Assembly (NCBI GenBank): GCA_021414105.1
Contig: JAIOPB010000021.1
Location: 1 to 33,214 of the forward strand
Direction: 5' to 3'
DNA: 33,214 nt
Source of the DNA: Nitrosarchaeum sp.
Lineage (GTDB): Archaea > Thermoproteota > Nitrososphaeria > Nitrososphaerales > Nitrosopumilaceae
Shown here one piece after another: positions 31,692-33,214 of the stretch. Each line of letters starts with the position of its first letter. The first letter of the stretch is position 1. A model generated the notes under the pieces. That model did not search any database and had not been told where the DNA came from. It saw only the letters and a list, made by a program, of their open reading frames with translations. The position numbers and the translations under genes were made by a program.

Positions 31692-32131
31692 GCAGCAATG
31701 CAGACATTTATCATGAAATGATAATTGACTATTCAAGAAACCCTATCAATTATGGTAAAATAGAAAATCCTGATGTTACTTTTCATGATTCAAATCCACT
31801 ATGTGGTGACAGCATTGATATTGATATGAAGATTGTAGATGACAAAGTATCTGATATTAAATTTCATGGTAAAGGATGTGCTATTTGTATGGCGTGCTCT
31901 TCAGTATTGACTGAAATTACAAAAGGTAAAGGAATTGAAGAAGTAAGAAATATCACTAAACACGACGTATTAAGTGAGCTGGGACTAGAAAATCTGCAGG
32001 CTGTTAGAATCAAATGTGCACTACTTTCTCTTAAAGTATTAAAATCTGCTCTTTACTCATATCTTGGAAAACACTTGAAAGATTCTCAAGATGTAGATAA
32101 GTTAAAAGAAGAGGCAGCCAACTTATACTGA
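31688..32131 (+). CDS. sufU: SufU/IscU-like scaffold or sulphur-transfer protein
   Basis: A 147-residue IscU-fold protein. Conserved cysteines are C39 (NPLCGDSIDI), C64 (GKGCAICMACSS) and C110 (RIKCALLSLK), with D41 between. C67 and C70 are extra. The sufU subfamily usually carries an insertion between the second and third Cys, present here in length. Encoded directly after sufS and overlapping it, it most likely accepts sulphur from SufS via a zinc site. GAGG 11 bases before its ATG looks like a Shine-Dalgarno site. Whether it acts as scaffold or transferase is open. Confidence 0.9.
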   Translation: MSSNADIYHEMIIDYSRNPINYGKIENPDVTFHDSNPLCGDSIDIDMKIVDDKVSDIKFHGKGCAICMACSSVLTEITKGKGIEEVRNITKHDVLSELGLENLQAVRIKCALLSLKVLKSALYSYLGKHLKDSQDVDKLKEEAANLY

Positions 32132-32132
32132 C

Positions 32133-32480
32133 ATGGGCAATTTTATCCCCACAACTCCAATTCAACTTCAAATTAGAAAAATAATTTTTGAAAATCACAA
32201 TGATGCTGATGACAAATTCACAAATGATGAAGTTTTTGCAAAAATAAAACAAAATGGAGATCTTGATCCTTCCTGGATTGTAGATGATATAGAATCATAT
32301 TTCCATGAAATTTGTGATTCTGGTCTTGCAAGAAATATTGCACAAAATTTTACAACTATCTGGCTCAAACTATTTGATCCTATGGAAAAACACCATTGCA
32401 GCGCTTGTAATCTAGATGTGTATCTTGGTATATCTGAAAAACAAATTTGTCCTAATCCATCTTGTAAATCATCTATTTAG
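32133..32480 (+). CDS. Winged-helix and zinc-ribbon protein at the end of the suf operon
   Basis: Begins one base after the sufU stop. The 115-residue protein has a helical front (TPIQLQIRKIIFENHNDAD, FTNDEVFAKIKQNGDLDPSW, WIVDDIESYFHEICDSGLA) consistent with a winged helix-turn-helix. A C-terminal zinc ribbon follows with HHCSACNLDVYLGISEKQICPNPSC (split C..C and C....C knuckles). The tail overlaps the convergent pgk stop by eight bases. The arrangement hints at a regulator of the suf operon or a factor binding nucleic acid; function unknown and domain assignment to wHTH is moderate. Confidence 0.65.
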   Translation: MGNFIPTTPIQLQIRKIIFENHNDADDKFTNDEVFAKIKQNGDLDPSWIVDDIESYFHEICDSGLARNIAQNFTTIWLKLFDPMEKHHCSACNLDVYLGISEKQICPNPSCKSSI

Positions 32481-33214
32481 ATCTGTGTCTGATAGCTGCA
32501 TCTTCTAGCGCTTTTATCATTGGAAGCTTTTCACCTGTAAGATACAGAACAAGTGCTCCCCCTGCCGTACTTATGTGATCTATTTGTTCTGCTAATCCAT
32601 ATTTTTTTAATGCAGATGTTAAATGACCTCCACTTACTATTGTGGTAGCCATAGAGTTTGCAACTGCAGTGAGTAATTCTTTTGTTCCATAGCTAAAGTT
32701 TTCTTTTTCAAAAAATCCTGCAGGCCCACTTATGAAAACAGTTCCTGCACCAGCAATTAATTTTGAATAATGTTCTACTGTTTTAGGTCCTAGATCATAA
32801 ATTTTATCTCCTATCTCAAGCTCTCTTACATCCATCTCTACTCTCTCTCCATCTTTGTCAATTGCAACATCTACTGGAGTGGAAAACACATCTGGATATT
32901 CTCCAATTAGAGAATGTGCTTTTGCTACTATCTCGTCTTCTCTTTTTATTCCAAGTGGGTATCTTATTCTTCCTTGTGCACGCATGAAAACATTTCCAAT
33001 CAACCCTGTAAGTAACACATGATCTGCACGACCATTTTGAATCAATAATTTGATTGCCTCTAATCTATCTGAGACCTTGGAACCACCAAGCACAATTACA
33101 TGTGGTGCCTTGGCTACAGTCATGATTTCATCCAAATTTCTGACTTCTCTTTCAACAATTCTCCCTGCACATGCAGGCAAAACATATGGAAATCCAACAA
33201 TTGATGGATGTGAT
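32473..33214 (-). CDS. pgk: Phosphoglycerate kinase, C-terminal part (runs off right edge)
   Basis: The frame is open to the window edge, so about 247 residues of the C-terminal part are present. The visible sequence begins SHPSIVGFPYVLPACAGR and continues to VEREV, then APHVIVLGGSKVSDRLEAI, the transition to the nucleotide-binding domain. Next come GTVFISGPAGFFE (nucleotide-site loop) and TIVSGGHLTSALKK with STAGGALVLYLTGE near the end, all standard for the kinase. The enzyme interconverts 1,3-bisphosphoglycerate and 3-phosphoglycerate; in ammonia-oxidising archaea it serves gluconeogenesis. The N-terminal domain and start lie outside the window. Confidence 0.95.
   Translation of the reverse strand, partial: SHPSIVGFPYVLPACAGRIVEREVRNLDEIMTVAKAPHVIVLGGSKVSDRLEAIKLLIQNGRADHVLLTGLIGNVFMRAQGRIRYPLGIKREDEIVAKAHSLIGEYPDVFSTPVDVAIDKDGERVEMDVRELEIGDKIYDLGPKTVEHYSKLIAGAGTVFISGPAGFFEKENFSYGTKELLTAVANSMATTIVSGGHLTSALKKYGLAEQIDHISTAGGALVLYLTGEKLPMIKALEDAAIRHRSK

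Noticed and set aside
1-33214. CRISPR arrays, insertion sequences, integrases, rRNA or phage genes
   Set aside because: No regularly spaced repeats, transposase motifs, terminal inverted repeats or phage structural genes were seen; the ABC pair at 7153-8930 is an ordinary exporter.

Overview
The window looks like part of a chromosome from an ammonia-oxidising archaeon of the phylum Nitrososphaerota (Thaumarchaeota), most likely Nitrosopumilaceae (Nitrosopumilus/Nitrosarchaeum-like). This rests on a low-GC genome, short T-rich gaps, archaeal TATA boxes placed about 25-27 nt before many start codons (leaderless mRNAs), frequent TTG/GTG starts, an AbrB-PhoU fusion, WWADG-repeat secreted proteins and many small Cys-rich proteins. 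I see no insertion sequence, CRISPR array, rRNA or prophage. The genus assignment is inferred from protein character, not from a search.

Layout. (1) Positions 1-7,100 hold small and poorly characterised genes: the N-terminus of a probable helicase running off the left edge, a DM13 secreted protein, a small membrane protein, tRNA-Glu(CUC), a protein with a nucleotidyltransferase-like signature, a 47-residue metallothionein-like protein, a secreted WWADG-repeat protein, a TPR protein, a deazaflavin-reductase-like protein, a PRC-barrel protein and zinc-ribbon microproteins. (2) Positions 7,153-8,930 encode a DrrAB-type ABC exporter. (3) Positions 9,068-18,727 form a phosphate/arsenate block: pstS, an unknown secreted protein, a divergent AbrB-PhoU regulator, pstC-pstA-pstB-phoU, a DUF47/PhoU-like protein with PiT permease, then an arsenate reductase translationally coupled to an aquaporin. 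(4) Positions 18,822-19,878 carry small unknown proteins. (5) Positions 19,937-23,685 are a tetrapyrrole operon, hemL-hemC-cobA-hemD. (6) Positions 23,874-27,154 contain a seven-repeat PKD-like surface protein, two small unknowns and a ribbon-helix-helix gene. (7) Positions 27,299-32,480 are an Fe-S assembly operon, sufB-sufD-Rieske-sufS-sufU, ending in a winged-helix/zinc-ribbon gene. The C-terminal part of phosphoglycerate kinase runs off the right edge.

How it fits together. Phosphate enters by a high-affinity Pst system and a low-affinity PiT carrier, with three PhoU-type proteins nearby. Arsenate leaking through these carriers could be reduced by ArsC and the arsenite released through the aquaporin. 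HemL-HemC-HemD-CobA supply precorrin-2 for cobalamin/sirohaem-type tetrapyrroles, and Suf supplies iron-sulphur clusters.

The most notable unexplained signals are two candidate regulons. A palindromic CTATATAG element sits 64-84 bp before the start codons of pstS, the unknown secreted protein, pstC and a 53-residue microprotein. A set of TTAGCTA repeats lies upstream of the suf operon, of the ribbon-helix-helix gene and of a small membrane-protein gene. Several microproteins (2508-2651, 2688-2852, 6968-7063, 19617-19878, 26999-27154) have good start/promoter geometry and would be missed by length-limited gene callers.
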